Assembly: GCA_023974075.1 (NCBI GenBank)
Contig: CM043788.1
Location: 31,959,054-32,023,053 of the forward strand
Reading direction: 5' to 3'
From: Chaenocephalus aceratus
Taxonomy: Eukaryota > Chordata > Actinopteri > Perciformes > Channichthyidae
DNA length: 64,000 bases
The notes under the pieces are model-generated. The model worked only from the letters and a program-made list of their open reading frames with translations. It was not told the origin of the DNA and searched no databases. The position numbers were made by a program, and so were the translations under genes. Positions 11,741 through 24,075 of this stretch are shown piece after piece. Numbering within the stretch: position 1 is the stretch's first letter; each line of letters starts with the position of its first letter.

Positions 11741-13628
11741 TTAAGCAAGGCTGCTAATACTTCAATAATAAGAGTTACAGCTCATTGCTGCCATCATTAA
11801 GTTATGAAGTGTGGGTTTACTTGCTGACACACATAATACACGTCAGGTCCAGCCCTTTAGGACCTGGTAAATCACCCCGACTTGACCGTGAGTGACTCGA
11901 CTTTTGACCTTCTGAGTCATAATGACCCCTGAGTGCAGCCATATGTCAAGGGCTTGGGCCTCTGCTCTTAAGCCCACTTCTCAATAAATGATGGGGCTGA
12001 AAGAAAAATAGTCTTTAAAAGCATGTTTACTTGGTGGGAGATGTTATAAATCAATATGTGTTCACACTTACTTGGCCATTAAGCTGATTCTGATTATGGA
12101 TATCGTCATTTTGAATCAGCCCATTTTACTATGTAAGGATTTCTCAGATGGACTATTGCCTCTTGCTTAATTGTTGCTCTTGTTATTTCCACCACCCCTC
12201 CTCCCATTTCCCAACAAACACACAATTCCCCAAATTATTTTTTAATGGCTTACAAGCAATAATTAAGGCAGATAAGCATGAGGGACATTTGACAAGTCTT
12301 TAAATGATAACTTCAAAGTACCCCTGCTGTGACATGTGAGGGCTGGCAATGCATTGTATATGGATTGGACCAGATTCAAGCGAGGTTAATCCAAATTTGA
12401 ACATTTCTAGAAAAAATAAATAAATGGGGAACCTTATTTTGCATGTCATAATAATCCATTCACCTCTAGGAAAAATACATACAGACCTTTTTTTATATAA
12501 TTTTCAGCCTCTGGAATGAATAGCTGCCAATCAATCCTTGATGAAATACAGTAATATAATTTCACTTCTCAAAGTATTATGGGGTGAAAAAAAAACTCTT
12601 TCATCCAAATAATAAATACATACTATTAATTGTTTTTCTGGCCACTGTATCGGAGTAAAATAGAGTCACATATAAATCAACCTAACCTAGGAGCAGGCAG
12701 GTCTGCAGTCTAGTCGGAATAAGAGCTGCATAAAGAATTCAGTCGGAGCTGCAGCAGCAGTCGTGTCACCAGGCCATGACTACCCAGTTGGTCAGGGAAT
12801 TTAAATGCCAGGTGGGGGTCAGTAGAAGCACTAGCTGAATAATGTGGCACAAATGCATACACATGAGGGCCGAGTGTCGGTAAGAGGAACCACTGCTGTG
12901 GTCTGCTTGAGGAAGTGCACTTTGGGAATGCAAACCAAGCAGATGGAGCCTTCCCATTTGTGTGTTCTGCCACTGGTGACCCATTGGGAAATGCTTCCTT
13001 ATTGAATCGAGGAGCATCAAATGCTTCATTGGAGCAGAGAAGTAAGTCTGTGCTACCCAATGAATGTTTGACCATTTTTTTTCATTACTTGAAATGGAAA
13101 ATGTTGAAATAAAAAAGACCAAAGGAAGAGATGACAAGCGCATAGCCATTCCATTATGAACATTCTTTAGAACAAAATATGACTCACATAATGTTTAAAC
13201 TCTAGATCTCTTGATTTGGGAATTGTGTCAATGATAAGGCTGAGTAATGAGGGTCAAAGGTCTTGCTGTTGCTAAAAGGCAGAGACTGGGACTGCACTAT
13301 ATCAGTTCTCCTGAGCAATGACTCATAGGATTAGTCCTCTGCCAACACACTGAAAGTGCAGGCAGCACAACTTTACATGTAAGGGTTAAATTATTTATCA
13401 TAGAACCAAATGTACCCTAAACCAATGGGCACAAAACCTTGACCTATCGTTTATCATTTTAAAAATGTTTTGTAATTTAAGGCTCTCATATGCCAGTGAT
13501 CATTTGTTTACTGTTACTCAATTTACTGTTTGATGGTCATCGCAGCCATTTCATTACCAGAAGTTGTCCTTGCTTTTTTTGTGTGACCTAAAAAGCACTC
13601 CCCACTTCTCCCTCCCTCGCTCTCACAA

Positions 13629-13647
13629 ACACACACACACACACACA
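13629..13647. repeat. Short (AC)n run
   Basis: Nineteen bases of alternating A and C inside intron 1. Short and probably of little consequence. Confidence 0.9.
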
Positions 13648-16600
13648 AAACACACGGCCTGGCCCCAGGGCTCTCCGATATTAGACAGTGAGATGACATT
13701 GTGTGCTTGTGTGAGTGCAGTCAGCCGACATGTGCAGATGATGTGAAGTCAATAATGCATTATGAAAAAAAAACGGATTTATGACCTTGATGAGCCCCAT
13801 AGAGCTTAATTAGGCCTTAAGGTTGATTTACATACAAGTGTACATGGAATTTGATGAGGCTGTGATTTCATGCTGGTGCAGCGCATTTTCATTTTGTCTC
13901 TCGGCAACACTTGATGCTTATATTTGTTCAAAGTCTTCCGGATTAGAAAAGGGAAATTTGAAACCTTTCTTTCCTTTTTGACTGCCAGCCTTTGCTGGTG
14001 TCCATGTTGTTTCTCTAAACACAGTAAAATGATAACAGCAAAAAAAAACATGTATTTTATCTATGCAGGCGTATGTGTCTACAAGTGACAGTGGTAGATG
14101 AGGAATAGCGTTAATCTAAGAAACAGTCCCTTTAGAGAGGATATTTCTGCTTAAAGAAGCCCACGTTAACACCAAAGTAGCGATGCGTGTCTGTGTCCTG
14201 GGGGGTCTTTTTTCATTGCGTCTTTTCAGAGAGAAATTACAAGATATTTTTCAGAGTCATGTACCTATATCAAAGATGCTCCTGATAGCCCCCCTGCTGT
14301 TGCTATGGAAGTAGCGGAGATGTAAATGAACTGGAGTGAATTGGATGGAGAATACAAATGAGGCTGGAATGCTCGTTCCCCTGCTGCTCTTTGCCTCCTC
14401 TTCTCCCAATATCTCTCTTTTCCTGTCTCCCTCTCTCTGTGCGAGTAGGTTTCAAAGACCAAACATTTCTGAGTATTCCACATATTTTGACACTACATAG
14501 CTCGCAGCCCTGTTTCCTACAAAAATAATATCAAAAAAGGCAATAAACTGCATTCTCAATGATGTATGCATGGACTTATCATGATAAAAAAACCACATCA
14601 CCAACTTATTTCTTAGGTCTAGTAAAAGCTCATGGTTTGTGTTAAGATAAGTATGTTTTTTGCATTAGCTCAAACATTGGCTTCATCCGATTATCATCCC
14701 ATTTTCGAAACGTCCCAAAAATGTATTCCAGGATAAGTACATTTATTTTCAAACGTAATTGACAATGCAGTTTCAGTTTATGAAACATTTTTAGGAGACT
14801 AAACTGTTATGAGGGATGGGTGGATCTCCTTTTTATATGATTATAATTTGTTCAAATGGCTAGAATTTCCTTAAAAATTGTATTATATTAAACAAGACCA
14901 CTATGGCTTGGTACACATTTTCAGTCTGGTAGCATTTATTGTGGTGATGGATATTGATGCAATACAAGAAACAGTAAAAACTGTATTTGTTCCCCCTACA
15001 GCACAACTGTGGGTTCTCACTGGTCATCTCTGATACAACATGAGCTAATATGTCACTTCAGTGTAATCTGTTCCGCAGAAGTCATAGTTTTAACATCAGT
15101 TGTCCAAGCGTTTAATACTCTACAGATGTTATGGTCTGAATTACAGAGGAGAAAAAACCTCTACATAAGTGACTGTCGATTGCTGTTAGCCATGCCCAAC
15201 AATGACATCAGCTTTCATCACACAGTGGAAAAAATAGAAACACAGTTTTGAGTTAATGTTAGGAAATTCAAAAGAATAATATATTTCGAACCCATAGTGT
15301 AATTATTTTGCAGAACGGCCACACAAAGTCAGCAGTCTACCTCATACCCTGCTGTTTGCAGGATATATGCAATATTTTCTTTCTTCTCCTCCTCTTGTGT
15401 GGACCTGACTTTTGAAGAATACATGCTGTTGTAAAGGATATCTCTGGATTATAGAATCAGCCCTGTTGGCAGAGTCTTGACTTAAAGGTTTCTTTTCCTT
15501 CACAGACTTCCTTTGCTTGTACCATAGAGAGGAGGGAGTAAGGGGTGGGGTGGCAGAACCTGGAGGACTCAAGCTGCGTTTCCTGTGGCTCCTAGCTAAT
15601 GCTATAGGCCACACTTTTCTTTCACCCCAAATCCCCCTAGCAAGCGACCTTGTCGGCTCAGGACTGCAGAATAATGGCGGGCCAGGCAGAAATGCTAGCT
15701 CATTTACAAGCAGCTGTTTAGTTCTCATCAGCAAAGGAAAATCAAAGGGGCCGCGTTAACGTTAGGCGACAACCATCCGGAGCATCCCCGTCACATTTCT
15801 CATTGGCTCTCCGACAGAAAAATTATCTGGTTTCACATCAAAATAATCTGGAGACCTCTTTTGTGCTCCGGCCACAATGATGGCAGCCTGAGTGGCTGAA
15901 TGGGCCTTTTGATCAACCTCTGCTATGCCCCTGGACTCACTCTTGAAGCATGTGTAATTCAAGTTTCAAAGGGTCATTTTGATTTTGAAAACATTTACTG
16001 GAGGCAAGATAGTCCTGATGAAAAACTGAAAAGTGTATTTGTATTCATGCCGCATAAACAGCAATAGGAAAAAATGGGATGCGTCTTGTTGAGAAAGATT
16101 CAAGTTTTTTGCCCTCATTAAACATATGACTGCATTTTATCAGTGTGTACTCGACATGTTCTCTATGTCTGTTGTCCCTTTGGGTTTGATCATGGTAATG
16201 TCTAGTTTCAAGGGACTACATGGGAGAGGGTCTCTGCATGGCTGATGAAAATCCTAATGACACCTCGTTTGTGTGAAATAGGAAGACATTTTGTTCATTA
16301 ACTCTGCTTCAGTGACACTCATATCCTACCAGATGGTCACTTTCCAATTGATTTGGCTCATCTGCGGGGAAAAAAATGAATTAAAACATTACAGCACCAA
16401 AGAGACGGAGCATAATGGATCCACTTTACATACTGGAGTTTCATGCGGTTCTTCAGCTGCAGATTCTGTACGGGTTTAATGTAATAGCAAAGGTTACACA
16501 TGGTAGTAAATGCCATTCTGGGAAGCTTTAAATTGAGGATCCTCATTGGTGTAATAAAGTGCTATAACCCATGAAAATAGAGGTCCTGTGCACCAATCAA

Positions 16601-19600
16601 TGTCAATTACTATCATGTACAATAAGCATGTGTCAAAAGGTTGAGTGATCATGTGCTTTCGAGACACTAAGCAGCTGCTTCCTAAAGCACAGAAAAGTGT
16701 CTCTAATTGTAATTTCAACGTGTTGTTAAAATGTAATTTCTGTATGTGGGTGGAAAGAAAGAATAGTTAGGATTGTGCAATGGCACTGTCCATTGCTCCG
16801 CTAAATGCTCGCTACTTAGAAGATGAAGAGGAATTGAAATGCTTTTGTTGTGGTGGTGGGTGGGATGGGTGACCAGAATGCGTGATTAGTATTGGCTTGG
16901 CCATGATAAGGATCTGACCAGAAATGTCTCTGGTGCACGATGTTGCCATGGTCACATAATGAGCTTCCCACATAATATTGTATTGACGATGCCTTGATCC
17001 TTTTGCTCCCTGGCGTTTAATTAGTGTAGAGAATGTAAAACTCCTCCTTTTCAGGTGTTCGATTGATAAGTATCGCTCCTTTAAGCCCTTGTCATTGGTT
17101 CGGATGCACGATCAAAGAGTAAAGGTATATCAAAGCTAGTGAAATAACATCTCATATTTCAAGGAGGTCTGAAATATTCGCTACCGAGGAGAGGAGGGTG
17201 CCGAGTTTCCCTTTTTGAATCTGTGTGTATGTGTGTGACAAACACAAGTAAAGATTCCTCTCAGTCATGCGGCTCTGTTTTTGCACCCATTCACCAGTGG
17301 TGCGCGCCATTTTGTTTGCTCAGAAACATGCTATAGCAACAAGTGATCATCAGAACGGGTGCAAAGGAAAAGTGATTTTCCATATTTTAATATCCATCTC
17401 ATATTGATACTCTTGGCATGATTGACTTTTACCGTATTGAAAGTAAATAATTTTCATATCATGCATTCATTTAATAATTATGCTAATAACCCCATGAGAA
17501 AAATAATGATTACTTTTCTGGCTCATTTGAATAATTAATTAATTGTGTTAAGTGAGACAGTAAGTATTGCATTTTGTTTGTGTGGGATTTACTGTGATCA
17601 CATTATTCTCTTGTAATTGCAATGCCTTGTCGTGCCAAAAAATGATCAATGGTGTTTTTGTGTCTTCATAATGTCTGTATGAAAACTGAGGAAGAGGATT
17701 TATATGAAGTTGTCACATTAACCCTCCATTATATAACACAGAAAAACTTATACAAAAAATCATTATAGCAGGAGCTGATTTAAATTTGTCAGTGTAGCAG
17801 TATCAACTATGTTTGCCTTTTGCCTGTTTAACTAATGGATACTTCTGAATATAAATGCTGTGGTGGAAATGACATAGCTGGGTCACACAACCACAGTGTG
17901 GAGAAGATATGTTCTGAAGAATCTCCAAAATTAAATAAATAATTGTACAAAACATGGTGAAAACACCAAAACATTGCTGACTTAATTGTAAACATTAACT
18001 TGAAGCCGTTGTTTGCTGAAATATTGGGTGTCCTTTATAGATTTGTCCTTGTCACTCATTTACCATGGACCAAAAATACCATCCGACACCAGAGTGAAAA
18101 GTAGTCCAGCCTCGGGTCTAATCAACGGGGAGAGGCTTTTGAGGTTGTTTACGAGTGTGCTTTGGTCCATGATGCACCCAACCAGCTGGCTAATAAAGTG
18201 TGCTTAGATGACAGCAATTTTGTTTGATTTCCAGAGATTTGAACACAAAAATGCACCGTTATTACAGGGCCTGTCACGGACATGGTTGAAAAGTTGCTTA
18301 GTGCATTTCAGTATCCTTCAGTACACATTGATCTCCTCATTGCACCAGTCTGTTTTCCTACTCAAGCAGAGAGACTGCATTCATTCTAAATCTTTAAACC
18401 AGAAGCTGAGATTGTGAAGGCTCTGCCGAGGAATTTAAGTGGTATAACAGTGTTCCTGGGACGCAGAGCATCAGGGGGTTCGGCTGCGGATCTGGAGATC
18501 AAACTCGGAGGTCTTGCATATGGGCAAAGAACTAGTTGACTTCCAGCCTCAAAATAGGCCAGTGCAGGGTAATGTATCCCAAACAGTCATACGTAACTGC
18601 TGCACAATTGATCCATGTAGTGTATTTGACCTCTATAGCAGTACAACAAAGGATTCAGTCAATTTAAATGCACGGTTTGTTTAAGAAAATAGATATATTT
18701 AAATGTACATTCATTGGTGGAATGTATTATGTGTATTTATTTTTCGCTTGTGCATTTGATAGCTATTTCAATTATTAAAATTGTATTTTTTCACTATACA
18801 ATGATATGAGTATTACAAATGTTGCTGTGCCATGGATTGATGTTTTACATAGGTTGTTATAGTTACTTCCTAAACAACACATTGCTCACTTTTGAAGGAG
18901 CTTTGCTGAAGTGCATTAGGGATCAACCGATATGGCTTTTTCAAGGCCGATACCGATACCAATTATTAGTAATCAAGGAGACTGATAACCGATATTTGGA
19001 ACCGATATACATTTTCAGTAAAAAAAAAAATCTTGGTGTCAAAATGTAGAATAACACAAACTCCAACACAACTCAACACAACTTCTTTGAAATGCATTTA
19101 AGCATAGCCTATATTATGTTTACTTAACTTTTAAACATCTTACAACTGGTTTCCTCTCTGTGCCCTTTTCTTTAGTGCAGTCATCTGCAATGAGTTAGAG
19201 AGAGAGACAAGAAGTGGGGCTGCAGGCTGACATGCTTAACTAACAATAATGCTTAATTTATTATATCTGTCTATCTAGCATAAAATCCCAATAAGCTGCT
19301 AGCAACTGCAAAACACTAGTGCTAGCTAATGTTTTGCAAACTATTAAAAGTGAGGCTATTACAGTAGACCTAACGTTAGTCTAGTAGCCTCACTTCTAAT
19401 ATTTTGCTAAACATTTGCTAGATACATGTTGGCTAGCTAATGAGCTTCACATATCAACCTGAAAAACTGCGAGGCTCCACTCGCAGCCCCTCCCCCCCCA
19501 CCACAGTTACGGCCCGTCCACACTACAGCGTCGGAAGCGTCGACAACTCCAATCTGCCCATTCACTTTCAATGGGGTGACGTCACGTTGCCTCGCCTTTT

Positions 19601-19635
19601 CGCCGAACTGAATTGTGGGTAGCAGAGCGGTCCGT

Positions 19636-19680
19636 CTCCGGCGTCAGAAGTTGAACAATGTTCAACTTCTGACGCCGGAG
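19636..19680. repeat. 45-bp near-perfect palindrome
   Basis: Two 22-bp arms (19636-19657 and 19659-19680) are exact reverse complements around a single A at 19658. The left arm begins CTCCGGCGTCAGAAG. The palindrome lies inside the Harbinger-like element and could fold into a hairpin or cruciform. Confidence 0.95.
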
Positions 19681-19777
19681 TAGCCAGCGCCAGCCAATCA
19701 AATCCCGTTTCTGAAAATCAAACCGCGTCTAAGCTGGGAGAGATATCCCGCCGTTCATTTCTATATTTCAAAAAAAG

Positions 19778-19911
19778 TTGGAGGAGAAACTAACTATCGC
19801 CGTAGAAGATAACCCGGTTTTGTATGACCAGACCCTCTTCACCTACCGGGATACAAACCGGAGGAACCAGGCATGGAGGGAGGTGGCAGAGACAGTGGGT
19901 GAAACTGGTAG
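19778..19911 (+). pseudogene. MADF-domain gene remnant, first exon only
   Basis: The reading frame LEEKLTIAVEDNPVLYDQTL, followed by FTYRDTNRRNQAWREVAETVGETG, matches the MADF (SANT/Myb-like DNA-binding) pattern. It has an acidic/basic helix start, the hydrophobic NPVLYD element, and the RRNQAWREVAETVG helix with its key Trp. MADF proteins are the usual second protein of PIF/Harbinger transposons and help transposase bind the ends. The first codon visible is TTG, not ATG, suggesting loss of the start. A donor-like GGTAGGT follows GAAACTG near 19911, which would end the exon within the domain. No later exon is present before the element ends at 20096, so this is a broken copy. The frame runs open past the donor only by chance. 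Confidence 0.65.
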
Positions 19912-20320
19912 GTTTTCGCCTGTTTGGGGAGTTTATATATATATTGCTCCCATAAAATCCCCGGGGGTTTTTGCTTTGTATGTCGGGGGCGGGAGATTCA
20001 TGTGATTGGTTGTTGGTCGTGTTGCTTGAATAAAATCCCCAAGCTCCAGACACGCCCAGCTCCAAGCTTTTTTTGAAGCTGTAGTGTGGACGCTCCGTTA
20101 CTCCGCTGCGAGACGCTGCACGCAACTCTGACTGACTTCCCGCGTCCCTGTGTAACTGGGAAACTGATAGAATTGGATCATAAGATCGTGGTGTTTTTGC
20201 AACTTCAGCATAGGGGATAGGGATGTTTATTGAACTTCGGTTTAACACATGTATGGCTCTGCCGCTCAGCGCTGCTGCTTGCTTCAGTCTGTGTCTGCGT
20301 TCTTTCGCACCTGCCCAATA

Positions 20321-20400
20321 GAGTCTGGATGCAGACCGCAGCAAGGAGGCGGATCCTATAGGGGGCGGATCCTAAAGGGTTATGAACCCCGCCCCCCACG
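20321..20400. repeat. Left arm of an inverted repeat pair within the composite block
   Basis: This 80-bp segment (starts GAGTCTGGATGCAGACCGCA, ends GAACCCCGCCCCCCACG) is the approximate reverse complement of 23980-24075. The right copy contains an extra 16-bp GCCCCCTATAGGAAAC-type unit. The pair may be subterminal repeats of an inner or outer element. Confidence 0.7.
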
Positions 20401-21609
20401 TATTTCTTAAAGGTATATGACGCTCTGTTTCTTATTTTAATGCTTTGAATGAATCATAAACGAACTTTGAAAAATAATAATTATAATTAATTTGCATAAA
20501 GAATGAAGAGTATACAACCCACAGAGAAGACAAATTCATAAATTGTAGGCATATAATTTTTTACTGTTTGTGCAGTGGTAGTAATTATTATTCAAATCAA
20601 TCAACTACGTTTTATGGAAGAGGTTTCTGTACACCTAAAATACTGAAGTTGAAGTTACTGTCCTGATGTGTATCATTCATTTGTTCATGTTGTGTCTGGT
20701 GGTAAGATTAATTAATTAACATATTTATTATTTTTGAAACATTACAATACACATCAAATACTAAACATGAAATGTATAGTACATACCAATACATTACAAA
20801 GGAAAATATACAGTACATACAAAGAGGAAAGTCTTCATTAAACATAAACATTTTATTGGGTGTTCTAATTCAGCAACCACAAAATATGTGCCCAGATTTA
20901 ATTATCTCTGACTTCATCAACCAAAAGATCAATTTTGATATTTAACAACAATTATACAACTTTTGTTGGTCATCTTTGAATATCATCCAAGTTTTGTAGA
21001 TGGACACTTTTGCTATTATTAGTATAAGGTTTGCACTAGGCTATATATTTCACTATGGGGTGTGTTAAGACCCAGAATGATATTTGGCTATTTCTGTGTA
21101 AATTTCACTTTGAACAGAGATAAGGGCAGCAACTTGAGTTGACTGCTAAAGTTTCAAATGTCGCATAAGACTGATCCAGATCCTGAATGTTTTCCTATCT
21201 GACCATGGCTGTCCTCTGTCTCCTGCTATCTGTATATTTTGCGCAGTCTATCTCTGCTCACGCTGTTGCGTCGGCGTGTTCTCCTGCGTGTTGGCCATGT
21301 GTTGCACTGGAACCAGACACCGCAAAGACTTCAGCCGAGCACGTACGAACTGCGCATGCGTGAGTGGCAATAACTCTCCTTACCAGCAGGCGGCGGTAGT
21401 GTGTATTCGTCATTCAAAACAGGCAACAACCGGAAAACAGAGAAGAAGGACAGACTACGTGATATAAACAAACAACAAATAGCTGTGCGTTAGCTTCACC
21501 TTAGCATGTGTTCTTTGCAGGTGTTTGTTGAGGTTTTATTATGACTGATTTTAGTAAGTAACACGTGTCGGGGCAATGTTAGTAACTGTAGTGTGATTAT
21601 TGAATTATA

Positions 21610-21673
21610 AAAGTAGCGCGTTACAATACTCCGTTACCGACAAAAGTAATAAACGCGTTACTCCCAACTCTGA
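21610..21673. mobile_element. hAT terminus fragment (GTAACGCGTTAC type)
   Basis: The bases AGCGCGTTACAATACTCCG through ACGCGTTACTCCCAACTCTG read, on the other strand, as CAGAGTTGGGAGTAACGCG. This is the familiar end of a widespread fish hAT family. I could not find its partner end, so the element is truncated or obscured. Confidence 0.5.
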
Positions 21674-21819
21674 ACATAAGTATGATTAAAACGAGCTACG
21701 CCATTACCCTCTCAACAACAAATAAATTATTATTATTAACAGACAGAACAGACGTGACTAGGAACTCTCAAGTAAACATGTGTTTAGTTTAAATAAAGCC
21801 TCTCATTTTTGGTATAGAG

Positions 21820-23840
21820 CAGGGGTCTTCAACTAAAATTCAACGAGGTCCTGTTAGAGAAAATCTCCCCATGCAAAGGTCTGGAACATCAAAATGTCTA
21901 ACTTGCTTCATGAATTAGTGTGATATATATTGAAGTGACCTGTAGCTTTATCAACGTCTGCATGTAATCAACAACTGACTGCCAATCAAATAAAGAAAGT
22001 ACAATTCAAAAACAACAATATTTATTGTCAATTAACATTAAATACTGTGGATATGTGTAATGTTCCTCTCAGGCTGCATTTACAAATAAAATAGAGAAAA
22101 TAAATAAAATTGCTTTTGAAAATGTGTGCATCTTAAAAGTGCTTAATTTTAGATAAATAAAATAATGTGTAGCAGCAGCTTGAGTTTCCCTTTTTCTTTG
22201 TTAACCGTTTCACATCATGACTTAACAGTTTCAGACGATTATAGAACAATATCAGTCTTTACACATCATAACAATTTAACAGTTTTAAAGTTTCTCTTTC
22301 TTTCCCTCTTATATTGCAGTCCCTCACTCACTTTTTTTAAAATTCAGTGTGAGAATTGAGCTGGAGCTTATTGTCCTGCCAGGAGTTTGTAAATCTGGGC
22401 TGAAATGGTCTCAGGGCCATTCTCACACACATGCAGGTGCTCATTTGGTTACAGTGATGCAAACACAGGTATGGTGAAAAAAGAGAGAACTATTCGAAGC
22501 AGGAAAAAAACAGCGTAATATACCATCTGACAAAGGCCTGTGCTATAATGCTTCAATTAACTGGCTATTCTTTATAATATACTCAGATCAATAGGAGACA
22601 GAGATGTTAAGTTAAAAATCAAAGGTTTTTATTACTATTTACAGCAGGGGTGGGGAACCTTTTTCCTTTACATTTTTACAACATCCTCCGAGGGCCGTAC
22701 AAATGATTGAACTCAACCTCTGCTTACAAAAACTAAAATCACAGCCCATTCATTTGGCCTTTCTTTCATGCTGTGCAAAGAAAAAGCAACCTCTTAATCC
22801 AGATATCTCACCATGACTCACGTATGCATGCATGTGCACGGTGTGACCACCAAAACAGAAAGATATGGACACAAGATGTGTGCAAATGTATTTAGTATCC
22901 TATCCATGTGCACATGATTTAAGTGAGGGGGGGACCTAACCTCCTCTAGGGGGTCCGGGGGCATGCTCCCCCGGGAAGCTTTATTTTTAAATATTGAAGT
23001 TAAAAGCATCAATCTGGTACACTTTGAGAGCAACATTAAGAGATATATGGATACATCTCTCAACATCCATATGAAACAGAACTGTAAGCATATTTTCCTT
23101 TTTGGATATTTTTACAAATCACTCCCCTTTTAAACTCTATTCTTGTTATTTTTAACAACTTTTTTGTTACTGTCATATAGTATTTTATACCTGTTTTTCA
23201 TTTAGTCTCAGTAATAACTATAATGATCATATCAAGGTGTGCCTTAACCTCACTGAGCTGAGGTTATTTGAGCCTCTCAAGAGAGAGCTCTCTTCCACCT
23301 GGTTGTGGAAAAGCTCTTTAAATTCGTTAGCATAGCTAGCTAACCAGATGCTAATAAAAACAGATCGCCACTGTGCTTACAACTAAAGACACAGCCACGC
23401 AAACACTGCGGCATGTGTACGGCTCCTTATGGGTACTGCAATATTTGAAGAGCTGGAGCGGCGTTCCGGTGCTCTCTGTCAGCACTCCTTTCAGACGAGA
23501 CATACCACGTGAAGACACGTTACGCTCGTGTTGTGTTCAAGGAACCTGTCCTTGGCCAGGAAAAACAGGTACTCGCTTGTTTAATTATTTTTGCGGTCTA
23601 GATTTCTTCTTATTTTTTGAAGTGAGAAGTTGTCCGTCAGTCGGACTGACGGACGGACTCCCCCCCCCACCCCCAAAATGAAAACTCTTCGGTTCTCCAC
23701 GAATTACACAAGTCACCCAAATCAGCGTTAAAAAAGCGGGAGGCACCGAAAAATCCCCTATTAATGTATTGATTATAGCTCCGGGTCCGTATAGGTCGGC
23801 GTCCGGATCCGGACCGCGGTCCGCCTGTTGCCGACCCCTG
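21820..23840. mobile_element. hAT element with intact 8-bp target duplication
   Basis: The left end is CAGGGGTCTTCAACT, and the right end on the other strand is CAGGGGTCGGCAACAGG. Both are flanked by identical GTATAGAG (21812-21819 and 23841-23848). An 8-bp duplication is diagnostic of hAT transposition, and its perfection suggests a fairly young insertion. The element is about 2.0 kb. No transposase was recognised. A second hAT-like start (CAGGGGTGGGGAACC at 22645) inside it has no matching right end. Confidence 0.85.
22645..22965. mobile_element. hAT-like left end nested in the 21820-23840 element
   Basis: CAGGGGTGGGGAACCTTTTT followed by a CGAGGGCCGTACAAA segment is the usual opening of another hAT family. 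The expected reverse-complement end GGTTCCCCACCCCTG is not seen, so the right limit given is only where family-like sequence (GGGGGCATGCTCCCCCGGGA) stops. Confidence 0.45.
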
Positions 23841-23979
23841 GTATAGAGCTTTGAAATAGGGCTTTGAATTTGAAACATTAAGGCTTCTACACAATTTCTG
23901 AACACACGATGGCAGCAGTTAATGCAGAAAAAAAAGAAAAGGCACAGTAAAGCTGAGAGTCATTCACATCCCTAGAATG

Positions 23980-24075
23980 CGTGGGGGGCGGGGTTCATAA
24001 CCCTTTAGGAAACGCCCCCTATAGGAAACGCCCCCTATAGGAAACGCCCCCTGTCTGCGGTCTGCATCCAGACCC
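23980..24075. repeat. Right arm of the inverted repeat pair, with a tandem 16-bp unit
   Basis: Partner of 20321-20400 in inverted orientation. It contains consecutive ATAGGAAACGCCCCCT units, one more than the left arm. Its position just inside the right end of the composite block fits a subterminal repeat. Confidence 0.7.

Larger units (their letters stand above)
19511..20096. mobile_element. PIF/Harbinger-like element carrying a MADF-domain remnant
   Basis: The ends are inverted repeats: left GGCCCGTCCACACTACAGC, right (other strand) GGAGCGTCCACACTACAGC. The bases GTTAC flank both sides (19506-19510 and 20097-20101) and contain a TTA that fits the 3-bp PIF/Harbinger duplication. The 586-bp interior holds the start of a MADF gene and a 45-bp palindrome. 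PIF/Harbinger elements typically encode a transposase plus a Myb/MADF-type DNA-binding partner, which supports the assignment. No transposase remains. Confidence 0.7.

Noticed and set aside
19790..20344. 184-aa minus-strand ORF
   Set aside because: It crosses the end of the Harbinger-like element into other repeat sequence and overlaps the MADF frame on the plus strand. It has no recognisable domain.
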